Source of the DNA: SpSt-1165 sp964391725
GTDB taxonomy: Bacteria > Chloroflexota > Anaerolineae > Anaerolineales > Anaerolineaceae
NCBI GenBank assembly: GCA_964391725.1
Contig: CAYMNB010000006.1
Coordinates: 1 to 64,000 of the forward strand
Direction: 5' to 3'
DNA: 64,000 nt
Part shown: positions 1-8,779 of the stretch, piece by piece
How the letters are laid out: every line of letters starts with the position of its first letter
Numbering within the stretch: the stretch's first letter is position 1
Notes under the pieces: generated by a model
Told to the model about the DNA's origin: nothing
Databases searched by the model: none
Seen by the model: only the letters and a program-made list of their open reading frames with translations
Translations under genes and position numbers: made by a program

Positions 1-223
1 TTAAGTTGGTTGTTGAGCATGCAACGTGATCTACGTGGAAGTGGTAGCCTGGTATTGCTTACCAGTGTACTTGGCATTATACTATTCACACCCTCTGCAA
101 CTTCCTGCTGTCATGTTTCAGTTCCGAACCCAGACATACTTCTGGTCTGGACTGGTTTAAAAAGGTGTAGTAAAATAGTTATTTGTGTGCAGATAATGAA
201 AGAATTTTTTTTGGAGGAACAAG
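1..223. other. Upstream segment without a convincing gene
   Basis: No frame here has a start with a ribosome binding site and a recognisable product. A 75-codon frame on the plus strand (10-237) overlaps the rpsT start, has unusual composition and resembles no family I know. On the minus strand there is a TATAAT at 79-84, followed downstream by a small CTGGTA/TACCAG hairpin, which could be the start of a leftward transcript leaving the window. The plus-strand rpsT promoter candidate lies at 148-176. Confidence 0.4.
148..176 (+). promoter_or_regulatory. Candidate sigma-70 promoter of rpsT
   Basis: TGGACT (148-153) and TAAAAT (171-176) are separated by 17 bases. They match the -35 consensus at 4 of 6 positions and the -10 consensus at 5 of 6. 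Transcription would start near 183, leaving a short A/T-rich leader of about 40 bases before rpsT. Seen in sequence; activity is inferred. Confidence 0.45.
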
Positions 224-487
224 TTGGCAAATATTAAGTCACAAATCAAACGCAATCGGCAGAATGAAAAACGCCGTCTTCACAACCGCACTTATATTGG
301 TTCTTCGAGGACTTATATGAAGAAAGCTCTGGCAGCAATTCAGGCTGGCGACAAAACTGTTGCAGAAGAAGCTGTTGCTAAAGCGATCAAAGGTTTGGAC
401 GTAGCGGCACAGAAGGGCGTTATTCATAAAAACAACGCAGCCCGCCGCAAAAGCCGTTTGATGGCAAAATTCAACGCAATGGAATAA
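224..487 (+). CDS. rpsT: 30S ribosomal protein S20
   Basis: An 87-residue basic protein of the bS20 family, which binds 16S rRNA in the body of the small subunit. The N-terminus (ANIKSQIKRNRQNEKRR) and the C-terminal basic helix with the HKNNAARRKSRL stretch are diagnostic. The start is TTG at 224, preceded by GGAGG at 213-217; the usual second residue Ala follows it. TTG starts are known for rpsT in other bacteria, where they contribute to autoregulation; whether that holds here is not shown. The gene is monocistronic: it is followed at once by a strong terminator and argS has its own promoter. Length is typical for the family. Confidence 0.97.
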   Translation: MANIKSQIKRNRQNEKRRLHNRTYIGSSRTYMKKALAAIQAGDKTVAEEAVAKAIKGLDVAAQKGVIHKNNAARRKSRLMAKFNAME

Positions 488-509
488 CAGTTTATCAAAC
501 AGAGAAATC

Positions 510-539
510 CGGGAGGGAGTTATTGTTCCCTCCCGTTTT
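510..539 (+). terminator. Rho-independent terminator of rpsT
   Basis: A perfect 9-bp G/C-rich stem (510-518 pairing with 527-535) encloses an 8-base loop and is followed by TTTT. It lies 22 bases after the rpsT stop codon and separates that gene from argS. Confidence 0.9.
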
Positions 540-576
540 CTTGTTAACTACATCTGAATTTCATAGATGACCGCTG

Positions 577-585
577 TGATATAAT
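577..585 (+). promoter_or_regulatory. Candidate extended -10 promoter of argS
   Basis: TGATATAAT at 577-585 is a perfect -10 hexamer with the TGn extension. No good -35 hexamer is found at the usual distance, as is common for extended -10 promoters. It lies about 35 bases before the argS start. Confidence 0.5.
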
Positions 586-619
586 CCCACATGAGTCTCT
601 TTAAGAATAGGATTATTTA

Positions 620-2380
620 ATGTTTGAGCCCGAACAAAAAGAATTACAAAACAGCATCCAAACCATTTGCAAAGAGAATGATCTCCCTGCCGTGGCAACA
701 ACCTGGGCGACCATTCCTTTTCATGGTGAGTGGGGTTTATCAACCTCGTTTTTTTCCATGGCAGCCGAAGAAGCCCGCAGCGGGAAGAAAGTCAATGTAG
801 CTCAACGAGCACAAGAAATTGCGCTGTTGGTAGCAGAACATTTGGTATTGCCGCCGGCTTTTGGCAGGATGGAAGCGGTTCGGGGATATTTAAATTTCTA
901 TTTCAACACAGCAATATTCACGAGCAAGGTCCTGCAGGAAATTACGCAACAAAGTGATTCTTTTGGCCGATCAACCATAGGCGGTGAGAAAGTGATGGTG
1001 GAATTCTCGCAGCCGAACACTCACAAATCTTTTCATGTTGGTCACCTGCGCAATGTGATCCTTGGCGATGCGGTTTGTAATTTGTTAGAGTGGGCGGGCA
1101 ATGATGTCGTACGCACGAATTATATCGGTGATATCGGACTGCATGTGATTAAGTGGTTGTGGTGCTACATGCATCACCACCAAGATGAACTGCCGGCTGA
1201 GGATAAGATCCGTTGGCTGGGCGATATCTACGCCGAGGCAGCGCGTTATTTTGATGATGATCCCACTGTTGAACCACAGGTTCGCGAATTATTTACTCGC
1301 TGGCATCATGGTGACCCAGAGGTCGTAGCTTTATGGAAAAAAACCCGACAGTGGAGCTTGGATGCATTCAGCGATGTGTACGAAATGCTGGGCGTGAAAT
1401 TTGACCGCATTTATTTTGAGAGTGAGGTCGAACACAGCGGTATAGACATGGTCAATGATCTGATTGCATCGGGCCTGGCCAGAGATGAACGCCCTGAAAA
1501 TTCTGTCATTATTCCACTGGATGAATTATTAGGCACAAGGGAAGAATACAGGGTGTTGGTGATTCTGCGCTCAGACGGTACTTCGTTGTATTCCACCAAG
1601 GATTTGTCGCTTGCCCTCAAAAAGTTTGCCGAGTTTGACCTTGATCGCTCGATTTATGTGATCGATGTGCGCCAATCCTTGTACCTGCGACAAATATTCA
1701 AAACGTTGGAAGTTATGGGGCACAGGGAGATGGCAGAAAAATGCCAGCATCTTTCTTATGAAATTGTCAATTTACCTGGCAACGTCACTATGGCCTCACG
1801 TGAGGGGACCGTGGTTTTGTTGGAAGACCTGGTTCGGGAAGCGACCGAACGGGCTTATTTGATTGTCGCTGATAAAAATCCTGAACTGGAAGAAGCAGCC
1901 AGGCAAGAAATTGCTAAGGCAGTTGCTCTGGGATCGATCAAGTATACGATGCTGTCAAAAGACAACAATAAGATCGTCACCTTTGATTGGGAGCGGGCAC
2001 TGGACTTTAATGGACAGGCTGCTCCGTATATTCAATATGCTTATGTGCGGGCAGGCAGCATTCTGCGAAAAGCTGACAGCCAGACCTTCCCAATTCCTGC
2101 AGAAATCCCGCAGTTACAGCCAAGCGAAATTCAGTTGATTGAGTTAATGACCAAAATACCGCCGACGATTCAACGAGCTGCGAAAGAGCTGCTGCCCATG
2201 CATCTGGCTTCGTTGACATATGATATCGCCAAAGCTTTTAATGATTTCTACAACCAGTGTCCCGTTTTGAAGGCTGAAGGTGCGGAAAAAGGGTTCAGGC
2301 TGGCATTGGTTTCTGCTGCACGCCAATGTATGCAAAATTGTTTGACTGTATTAGGAATCATTGCGCCAGAAGCAATGTAA
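620..2380 (+). CDS. argS: Arginine--tRNA ligase
   Basis: A 586-residue class Ia aminoacyl-tRNA synthetase that charges tRNA-Arg. The N-terminal tRNA-binding domain is followed by the HIGH-type signature (HVGHLRN, about residue 140), the Rossmann catalytic core, and a C-terminal anticodon-binding helical domain (YIQYAYVRAGSILRK, then DFYNQCPVL near the end). The KMSKS loop is degenerate: NVTMASREGTVV near residue 393 is its counterpart. Such loss is common in ArgRS. The ATG at 620 has only a weak AGGA upstream. The cDPG synthetase homologue follows after 37 bases with its own strong RBS. Length is normal for a bacterial ArgRS. Confidence 0.95.
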   Translation: MFEPEQKELQNSIQTICKENDLPAVATTWATIPFHGEWGLSTSFFSMAAEEARSGKKVNVAQRAQEIALLVAEHLVLPPAFGRMEAVRGYLNFYFNTAIFTSKVLQEITQQSDSFGRSTIGGEKVMVEFSQPNTHKSFHVGHLRNVILGDAVCNLLEWAGNDVVRTNYIGDIGLHVIKWLWCYMHHHQDELPAEDKIRWLGDIYAEAARYFDDDPTVEPQVRELFTRWHHGDPEVVALWKKTRQWSLDAFSDVYEMLGVKFDRIYFESEVEHSGIDMVNDLIASGLARDERPENSVIIPLDELLGTREEYRVLVILRSDGTSLYSTKDLSLALKKFAEFDLDRSIYVIDVRQSLYLRQIFKTLEVMGHREMAEKCQHLSYEIVNLPGNVTMASREGTVVLLEDLVREATERAYLIVADKNPELEEAARQEIAKAVALGSIKYTMLSKDNNKIVTFDWERALDFNGQAAPYIQYAYVRAGSILRKADSQTFPIPAEIPQLQPSEIQLIELMTKIPPTIQRAAKELLPMHLASLTYDIAKAFNDFYNQCPVLKAEGAEKGFRLALVSAARQCMQNCLTVLGIIAPEAM

Positions 2381-2417
2381 AAGAACACCAATCACCAATG
2401 ACTAAGGAGAACGTTAT

Positions 2418-3740
2418 ATGAACCGTATAAAGACTTTAATTATGGGCGCTGCAGGACGAGATTTCCATAACTTTAATACCGTCTTCCGCAAAGACCCGCA
2501 ATATGAAGTTGTAGCTTTCACGGCTACCCAGATTCCCAATATTGATGACCGGAAATATCCAGCCGTTTTGGCGGGCGAATTATATCCCGGGGGGATTCCG
2601 ATCTTCGCGGAAACCGAATTGGTTTCCTTGATAAAGCAGCATGAGATTGAACAAGTCGTTTTTTCGTATAGTGATGTGCCTTATCAGTATGTTATGGAAA
2701 AAGCAGCCATCGTCAACGCGGCTGGTGCAGATTTTCGGCTGCTGAACGTGGCAGGCACCCAGGTGAAGTCATCAAAGCCGGTGGTATCAGTTTGTGCTGT
2801 CAGAACCGGTAGTGGAAAAAGCCAAACAACCAGGCGTGTCGCCAGCATCTTGCAAGATATGGGCTATACAGTAGCGGCCGTGCGGCATCCTATGCCGTAT
2901 GGTGACCTTGCGAAACAAGCAGTGCAGCGTTTTGCCAGCTATGATGATTTGGACTTGCATGAGTGCACGATCGAAGAACGTGAGGAATACGAACCTCATA
3001 TTGATCGCGGCGTCATAGTTTACGCTGGTGTAGATTATGAGGCGATATTACGCCAGGCAGAACAGGAAGTCGACATTGTTCTGTGGGATGGTGGTAATAA
3101 CGACTTCCCCTTCTATAAATCCGATTTCTCAATCGTGGTGGCTGACCCGCATCGACCCGGTCACGAGTTGTCTTACTATCCTGGTGGAACCAACGTCTTG
3201 TTGGCGGATGTGTTTGTGATCAATAAGGTTGATACCGCTGATGCAGATAATGTTCTGACCGTGCGTGAGAATTTGCAGAAAATGAATCCAAACGCTGTGA
3301 TTATCGAAGGTGCGTCGCCCTTGTTCGTTGATGATCCCGATGCAATCCGCGGTAAACGGGTGATCGTAATTGAAGATGGTCCGACCCTGACGCATGGTGA
3401 AATGAAGTATGGCGCTGGCTTTGTGGCCGCACGTCGTTTCGGCGCGGCAGAGATTGTTGATCCGCGTCCCTTTGCGGTCGGGTCTATTGTCGATACCTAT
3501 CAAAAGTATGCCGGGACCGGCCCGATTCTACCGGCAATGGGGTATGGCACGCAGCAGATGAAAGACCTTGAACAAACCATCGCCAATGCGGATGTAGATT
3601 TGGTGATTTCGGGTACGCCCATCGATCTCACGCGAATCATTCGTGTTGATAAACCGATGCAACGGGTACGGTACGAATTGCAGGAGATTGGACAGCCTGA
3701 TTTGGCAACATTGTTAGGCCATAAGTTCGGTAAGAAATAA
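2418..3740 (+). CDS. Cyclic 2,3-diphosphoglycerate synthetase homologue (GTPase-like)
   Basis: A 440-residue protein of the cyclic 2,3-diphosphoglycerate synthetase family (archaeal cpgS). In methanogens this enzyme closes 2,3-diphosphoglycerate into the cyclic thermoprotectant using ATP. An N-terminal Rossmann-like segment (IMGAAGRDFHNFN, residues 9-21) is followed by a P-loop (VRTGSGKSQTTRR, about residues 129-141), then DIVLWDGGNND and INKVDTAD, which resemble Walker B and NKxD nucleotide-binding motifs. The ATG is preceded by AAGGAGA (2404-2410). It lies between argS and obgE. Bacterial members are widespread in Chloroflexota but their product is not proven; they are often annotated only as GTPases. 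Family assignment is firm; the reaction in this organism is inferred. Confidence 0.82.
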   Translation: MNRIKTLIMGAAGRDFHNFNTVFRKDPQYEVVAFTATQIPNIDDRKYPAVLAGELYPGGIPIFAETELVSLIKQHEIEQVVFSYSDVPYQYVMEKAAIVNAAGADFRLLNVAGTQVKSSKPVVSVCAVRTGSGKSQTTRRVASILQDMGYTVAAVRHPMPYGDLAKQAVQRFASYDDLDLHECTIEEREEYEPHIDRGVIVYAGVDYEAILRQAEQEVDIVLWDGGNNDFPFYKSDFSIVVADPHRPGHELSYYPGGTNVLLADVFVINKVDTADADNVLTVRENLQKMNPNAVIIEGASPLFVDDPDAIRGKRVIVIEDGPTLTHGEMKYGAGFVAARRFGAAEIVDPRPFAVGSIVDTYQKYAGTGPILPAMGYGTQQMKDLEQTIANADVDLVISGTPIDLTRIIRVDKPMQRVRYELQEIGQPDLATLLGHKFGKK

Positions 3741-3753
3741 AAGAGTGAGGTAA

Positions 3754-3783
3754 ATGGGCTGAGGATCAATTTTCTCAGCCCAT
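3754..3783 (+). promoter_or_regulatory. Perfect hairpin directly upstream of obgE
   Basis: ATGGGCTGAG (3754-3763) and CTCAGCCCAT (3774-3783) form a perfect 10-bp stem with a 10-base loop. No U-tract follows, so it is not a classic terminator. It ends 11 bases before the obgE ATG at 3795, which has no Shine-Dalgarno sequence next to it. A GAGG (3747-3750) lies just upstream of the stem. If the hairpin is skipped, that GAGG would lie about 14 bases from the start codon. A role in attenuation or RBS presentation is inference. Confidence 0.5.
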
Positions 3784-3794
3784 ACACAATTATT

Positions 3795-5057
3795 ATGTTT
3801 GTTGATGAAGTAGAGATTGTTGTTCGTTCAGGCAAGGGGGGAGACGGCATTGTGCATTTTCTGCGTGAAAAGTTCCGCCCTCGCGGCGGGCCTGATGGCG
3901 GAGACGGCGGCAAAGGCGGCAATGTAATTCTGCAAGTTGATCACCATTTTAACAACCTGGTGAAATTCCGCTACCAACGAGAGTTTCATGCAGACGATGG
4001 AAAGCAAGGCGGGACCAAAAATCAGACAGGACGATCTGCTGACGATTTGATCATTCCGGTGCCACCGGGAACCATTGTGTACAATGCAGATACCGATGAG
4101 TTGATTGGTGACCTCACCCGTGAGCGGCAGCAATTATTGGTTGCGAAAGGCGGCCGCGGAGGCAGGGGTAACCCTCATTTCAAGAATTCACGTAACCAGG
4201 CACCCCGCACGGCTGAACGTGGCGAGCCCGGCGAAGAATTGCGTCTGCGGTTGGAATTGCGATTGATTGCTGATGCAGGCCTTGTGGGGGTGCCAAATGC
4301 TGGCAAATCCAGCCTGTTAGCGGCATGCACCAACGCCAAGCCCAAAATTGCGGACTATCCATTTACGACCATTGAGCCCAATCTGGGCGTGGTGGAGTTG
4401 GATATTGACAACTCGTTTGTCATGGCTGACATTCCAGGCTTGATCGAAGGGGCGCACATGGGGGTGGGTCTGGGTGATGCCTTTTTACGACATATCCAAC
4501 GGACAAGGGTGCTCATCCATGTTCTGGATGGGATGTCCGAAGATCCGATGCTTGATTTTAACCAAATCAACACGGAGTTATCTTTGTTTGATGAGAATTT
4601 GGCTGAGAAACCTCAAATCGTTGTTTTTAACAAAATGGACCTGCCAGATGCCCAGGCAATGTTTGTATTGATACAAGAGGAATTTGCAAAGATTGAAGTA
4701 GAATTGCTGCCTGTGTCTGCTGTAGCGCATAAAAATCTACGGGAGTTGCTGTGGAAAGTGTTCCATACTTTGCAAGCATTACCAGAGCCGGAAGTTGTCG
4801 ATGAAGTGCCGGTCTACCGCGCAGAAGAAGACCCACGTCAATTCGAGGTTGGACTCACAAAAGATGGCGCGTTTTGGGTGCAAGGAAAAGCAATCGAAAG
4901 GGCTGCCGCCATGACATGGTGGGATCAGCCCGGTTCAGTTCGCCGTTTTCAACGGATGTTGGAGGTATTGGGTATCGAACACGCTCTGATCGAGGCGGGT
5001 GTTGAACCGGGAGATACAGTCAAAATCGGTGAATATGAGCTGGAGTGGCAGGATTAA
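3795..5057 (+). CDS. obgE: GTPase ObgE/CgtA
   Basis: A 420-residue Obg GTPase associated with late assembly of the 50S ribosomal subunit and with growth control. The N-terminal glycine-rich Obg fold (residues 1-158, with runs such as GGPDGGDGGKGGN) is followed by the G domain with G1 GVPNAGKSS, G3 ADIPGLIEGAH and G4 FNKMD. A C-terminal OCT domain of about 75 residues follows. The start ATG lacks a clear Shine-Dalgarno sequence and sits just after a stable hairpin. nadD follows after 3 bases, so the two are probably co-translated; obgE-nadD linkage is common in bacteria. Confidence 0.97.
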   Translation: MFVDEVEIVVRSGKGGDGIVHFLREKFRPRGGPDGGDGGKGGNVILQVDHHFNNLVKFRYQREFHADDGKQGGTKNQTGRSADDLIIPVPPGTIVYNADTDELIGDLTRERQQLLVAKGGRGGRGNPHFKNSRNQAPRTAERGEPGEELRLRLELRLIADAGLVGVPNAGKSSLLAACTNAKPKIADYPFTTIEPNLGVVELDIDNSFVMADIPGLIEGAHMGVGLGDAFLRHIQRTRVLIHVLDGMSEDPMLDFNQINTELSLFDENLAEKPQIVVFNKMDLPDAQAMFVLIQEEFAKIEVELLPVSAVAHKNLRELLWKVFHTLQALPEPEVVDEVPVYRAEEDPRQFEVGLTKDGAFWVQGKAIERAAAMTWWDQPGSVRRFQRMLEVLGIEHALIEAGVEPGDTVKIGEYELEWQD

Positions 5058-5060
5058 TTT

Positions 5061-5666
5061 ATGTCTCAAAAAATGGGATTTTTCGGCGGAACATTTGATC
5101 CGCCGCATTTGGGTCATCTGTTCCTGGCAATCCACGCTGCGGAGCAAATGCAGCTGGATCGGTTGTTGTGGGTTCTGACGCCTATTTCACCTTTCAAAAA
5201 TCAGACACATGCCAGCCTTGACCAGCGCATCCAAATGGTCAAACTAGCCATCGAAGGGCAACCTGAGTCAGAATACTGTTCCATTGATGTGGAGAGGGAT
5301 CCGCCTTACTACACCTGTGATACAGCGCGTTTGATTAAGCAAAGCCTGGCGCCTGATGACAAACTCTTCTTCTTATTAGGCGCTGATTCACTTACAGGCT
5401 TGCCTAATTGGTATCATGCCGCAGAATTGGTGCATGAGTACCTGGATGGTTTGATTGTTGCTCGCCGGCCGGGCACACCTCTTGACTTTACAAAGTTGGA
5501 TGAACAATTGCCAGACATTGGGCAGAAAATATCATTTGTTGATATGCCGTGTATCGATATATCGTCCCGGGATATTCGAAAAAACACCAAAAACGGGAAA
5601 TCAGTGAGAAAGTTTTTACCATTGTCCGTGTATGAATTTATCAAAAAATCCGACCTGTATACATGA
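5061..5666 (+). CDS. nadD: Nicotinate-nucleotide adenylyltransferase
   Basis: A 201-residue enzyme that adenylates nicotinic acid mononucleotide to deamido-NAD in NAD biosynthesis. The nucleotidyltransferase signature GGTFDPPHLGHL (residues 9-20) is at the N-terminus, and ISSRDIRK near residue 172 is the counterpart of the usual ISSTxIR adenylate-binding motif. LGADSLTGLPNWY is also typical. It is 3 bases downstream of obgE, and its stop overlaps the first possible start of the next gene (ATGA). A nicotinate phosphoribosyltransferase homologue, which would supply the substrate, lies at 28094-29416. Confidence 0.95.
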   Translation: MSQKMGFFGGTFDPPHLGHLFLAIHAAEQMQLDRLLWVLTPISPFKNQTHASLDQRIQMVKLAIEGQPESEYCSIDVERDPPYYTCDTARLIKQSLAPDDKLFFLLGADSLTGLPNWYHAAELVHEYLDGLIVARRPGTPLDFTKLDEQLPDIGQKISFVDMPCIDISSRDIRKNTKNGKSVRKFLPLSVYEFIKKSDLYT

Positions 5667-5683
5667 AGAAGTTGAGGAATACC

Positions 5684-7711
5684 ATGACTGAGAACCGCAA
5701 TATCACTGCCAAAGACCTATATACAATTAAGAACATTTCGCATGCGCGCATTTCACCTGACGGAAAAAGCGTTGTTTATGTCGTGCAAAGGGTAGATCAG
5801 GATTCAGAAAAAAAGTTTGCGAATCTGTGGGTGGTTTCGACTGATGGGGGAGAACCCGCGCAGTTTACGACAGGCAATCAATCTGACAACAGCCCTGAAT
5901 GGTCACCCGATGGAAAAACGATTGCTTTTTTGTCAAACAGAGACAATACAGACCTGCCTGCCCAACTCTATACGATTCACTTTGGCGGAGGTGAAGCGAA
6001 AAAACTTACCGACCTCAAAGGGATGATCAGTTCGTTTGCCTGGAGTCCTGATGGTAAGACGATGCTTGCCACGGTCACATTGGCAGATGAAGATTTCATT
6101 GAGCGTATGAAAGATGAGAAAAAGAAGAAATTGGGTGTTGTATATCGCGAGTATGATAATGTGCGGTATAAGATGGACGGTGTTGGTTATTTGCAACAAG
6201 GAAGACCTCATCTATGGCTCATCAAAGCTGACGATGGCACGGCAGAACAGTTGACTGACGATGACCGATATGGTGAAGACAGCGCAACATTCTCACCGGA
6301 CGGCAAGCAAATTGCTTTTGTTTCCAACCGTGCTGAACGGCCGGAGTTCGAGCCGTGGAAAGATGAGATCTACCTCTATTCACTGTCTGATAAAACAACA
6401 AGGGTCTTACCTTCTGTGGTGGGTGGAAAGCATCATCTTTCCTTTTCGCCAGATGGCAAGATTTTGGCTTTTTTCGGCACTGAAGGAAAAACTTTGTGGC
6501 ATGGTTATACGCGGCTGTTTACCATTGCTTTAGACACTGGTGAGGTGAAGCGGCTGACGCAAGGATATGACTTCTCCTGTGAATCACATACATTGACTGA
6601 TGTGAGCCCGATGGAACTGATGCCCGCTCATTGGTCGAATGATGGCAAAAAGCTCATCTTCCAAATTGATTACCATGGCAGCACTCTGCTGGCAGCCCTG
6701 CCAGCCGCTGGCGGGGATGTGGAATTTCTCATTGACGAAGGCGGTGCGGTGGGCTCTCCTTGTTTTTCAGCGAATGAAGACATGCTGTCTTTCATTTCGG
6801 CTGGTATCGATCGATTGGCAGAAGTCTTTTCTATGAAGATGGCCGAGAATGACACCAAACAACTCTCTTTCCACAATCAAGCGTTGGTGGAAGAACTTGA
6901 CCTCGGAACTGTTGAGGAAGTGTGGTTCAAAGGGCCGGATGGCAATGACTTGCAAGGATGGATTATATTTCCTCCAGATTTTGAGGAAGGCAAAACATAT
7001 CCATCGATTCTCGAAATTCATGGCGGGCCTACCGCCCAGTATGGCAAAAATTTCATGCATGAATTTTATTTCCTCGCAGCCCAGGGATATGTTGTGTATT
7101 ACACCAACCCGCGTGGCGGCACCGGATATGGCGAAGATCATTGCAAAGCTATTTTGGGTGATTGGGGCAACAAAGATTACGGAGACCTGATGGCGTGGGT
7201 TGACTACATACAAGAACAAACGTACATAGATCAGGAGCGTATGGGTGTTACCGGAGGTTCCTATGGCGGGTATATGACTGTCTGGATTATAGGCCATACC
7301 AATCGTTTTGCTGCGGCGGTCTCACAGCGCTGTGTGAGCAACCTAACCAGCATGTGGGGATCCAGTGACATGAGCTGGGCAACCCAAGGGATGGTAGCCA
7401 AAGGCGACGAAACTTTCCCGCCGTTCATCGATTTTGATCTGTTCTGGCGTTATTCTCCCATCGCGTATATTGGCAATGCCAGTACACCGACAATGCTCAT
7501 TCATTCAGAATCTGACTTTCGATGTCCCATTGAACAAAGCGAGCAGGTGTTCGTTGCGCTCCAGTATCTTGATGTTCCGTCGAAAATGGTCAGGTTCCCT
7601 GATGAATCACACGGATTGTCGAGGGGCGGGCGCACAGACAGGCGCATTGTGCGGTTGGAACAAATCAGCGGATGGTTTGATCAATACTTGAAAGACCAGG
7701 CAGGCGATTGA
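5684..7711 (+). CDS. S9 family prolyl oligopeptidase-type peptidase
   Basis: An S9 serine peptidase of about 675 residues, of the acylaminoacyl-peptidase/dipeptidyl-peptidase type. The N-terminal beta-propeller carries repeated TolB-like SPDGK motifs, and the C-terminal alpha/beta hydrolase domain contains the nucleophile motif GGSYGGYM (Ser about residue 526). The probable acid lies in HSESDFRCP and the probable His in ESHGLSRGG. The first ATG (5663) overlaps the nadD stop as ATGA, but the ATG at 5684 has GAGGAAT in front and is preferred. No signal peptide is seen, so the enzyme is probably cytoplasmic. Substrate is unknown. Confidence 0.9.
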   Translation: MTENRNITAKDLYTIKNISHARISPDGKSVVYVVQRVDQDSEKKFANLWVVSTDGGEPAQFTTGNQSDNSPEWSPDGKTIAFLSNRDNTDLPAQLYTIHFGGGEAKKLTDLKGMISSFAWSPDGKTMLATVTLADEDFIERMKDEKKKKLGVVYREYDNVRYKMDGVGYLQQGRPHLWLIKADDGTAEQLTDDDRYGEDSATFSPDGKQIAFVSNRAERPEFEPWKDEIYLYSLSDKTTRVLPSVVGGKHHLSFSPDGKILAFFGTEGKTLWHGYTRLFTIALDTGEVKRLTQGYDFSCESHTLTDVSPMELMPAHWSNDGKKLIFQIDYHGSTLLAALPAAGGDVEFLIDEGGAVGSPCFSANEDMLSFISAGIDRLAEVFSMKMAENDTKQLSFHNQALVEELDLGTVEEVWFKGPDGNDLQGWIIFPPDFEEGKTYPSILEIHGGPTAQYGKNFMHEFYFLAAQGYVVYYTNPRGGTGYGEDHCKAILGDWGNKDYGDLMAWVDYIQEQTYIDQERMGVTGGSYGGYMTVWIIGHTNRFAAAVSQRCVSNLTSMWGSSDMSWATQGMVAKGDETFPPFIDFDLFWRYSPIAYIGNASTPTMLIHSESDFRCPIEQSEQVFVALQYLDVPSKMVRFPDESHGLSRGGRTDRRIVRLEQISGWFDQYLKDQAGD

Positions 7712-7718
7712 GAATGGA

Positions 7719-7746
7719 TTGGCAATTTCTTAATGAATTCTATAAA
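7719..7746 (+). promoter_or_regulatory. Candidate sigma-70 promoter of the Fe-S protein gene
   Basis: TTGGCA (7719-7724) and TATAAA (7741-7746) are separated by 16 bases, in the 92-base gap after the S9 peptidase. Transcription would begin near 7753, about 50 bases before the next ATG. Confidence 0.5.
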
Positions 7747-7803
7747 AAAATAGGGTAGAATTATCCATACTTATTGATATTACAAGGACATCTTTGAGGT
7801 TTC

Positions 7804-8763
7804 ATGGCACGTCCCATCTGGTTTGTAAAAATAATCCAACACTTTTTTACAGAACGTTTCCCCATTGCCAATTGGACCAAGAATTCCAATTTATTAAAGA
7901 AATTGGTGGACTTCTTCCTGTTTCATGGCGATGAAATTTTTTACTTACCCAAAGACCAGGTAATCCGCGAAGTTGTGTCACGAGACATAAACGACGCTGA
8001 CAAATTTGTCAACACATTTTTACCAGATGATTCAGGCAGTTTTTCTTCCTCTGCGTGGGGCTATGAATCAGGGCTGGATACCCAAACAGAAATCAGGGTT
8101 GTGGTGCAGGAAGATATTGAGCAAACACCCAGTATTAGCCTGCCTTCCACTGTGATCAGAGAGTTTATCAATGAGGCCAACCACATCTGGTTGATGGACA
8201 AATGTCTTTGCCGCGACAATATGCAGTGTAAAGATTATCCCATTGAACTGGGGTGTATCTTTATGGGTGAGGCGGTTATGGGTATCAACCCCAAACTGGG
8301 ACATTTGGCGACGAAAGAAGAGGCTATTGCCCGTATTGATCTTGCCGCACAGCATGGCTTGATCCACCTGATTGGCAAGAATAAAATCGATACACAATGG
8401 ATGGGCGTTCATCCGGGGGGAAGACTGCTTACGGTGTGCAATTGTTGTCCTTGCTGTTGTTTATACAAAGTACTCCCAGATTTGCATCAGGACATCGCCA
8501 GCAAAGTGCAGAAAATGCCCGGCATTGAGGTGAGTGTTAATGCTGAGTTATGCATTGGTTGTGGAAAATGCACCGCAGATGATGTGTGCATGACACACAA
8601 TCTGACCCTGGTGGATGGCAAGGCATTCATGGGTGATTACTGCGTTGGCTGCGGCCGGTGTTATGAGGTATGTCCTGTGGGTGCAATTGATATAAATATA
8701 ACGAACGATAATTTCATTCAAGAGACCATCAAACGGTTGAAAGAAAAAATCAACGTAGCATGA
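7804..8763 (+). CDS. Multi-cluster 4Fe-4S ferredoxin-domain protein
   Basis: A 319-residue soluble protein with a C-terminal bacterial-type ferredoxin region. CIGCGKC plus a later Cys, and CVGCGRCYEVCP, should bind two [4Fe-4S] clusters (about residues 246-300). Upstream are two further Cys groups: CLCRDNMQC (with a downstream ELGC) near residue 137, and CNCCPCCC near residue 216. These could hold additional metal or Fe-S centres. The N-terminal 130 residues match nothing I recognise. Proteins with this layout are usually labelled 4Fe-4S binding protein; the electron-transfer partner is not evident from the neighbours. A weak AGG precedes the ATG. It has its own promoter, and the L,D-transpeptidase follows after 16 bases. 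Confidence 0.8.
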   Translation: MARPIWFVKIIQHFFTERFPIANWTKNSNLLKKLVDFFLFHGDEIFYLPKDQVIREVVSRDINDADKFVNTFLPDDSGSFSSSAWGYESGLDTQTEIRVVVQEDIEQTPSISLPSTVIREFINEANHIWLMDKCLCRDNMQCKDYPIELGCIFMGEAVMGINPKLGHLATKEEAIARIDLAAQHGLIHLIGKNKIDTQWMGVHPGGRLLTVCNCCPCCCLYKVLPDLHQDIASKVQKMPGIEVSVNAELCIGCGKCTADDVCMTHNLTLVDGKAFMGDYCVGCGRCYEVCPVGAIDINITNDNFIQETIKRLKEKINVA

Positions 8764-8779
8764 TTGAGGGAATGAAGAC

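Noticed and set aside
10..237. 75-codon plus-strand frame before rpsT
   Set aside because: It overlaps the rpsT start, lacks an RBS and resembles no protein; the better signal is an rpsT promoter inside it.
3500..3922. 140-codon minus-strand frame over the obgE start
   Set aside because: Its Pro/Arg-rich head is the mirror of the glycine-rich Obg domain; no RBS or homology.
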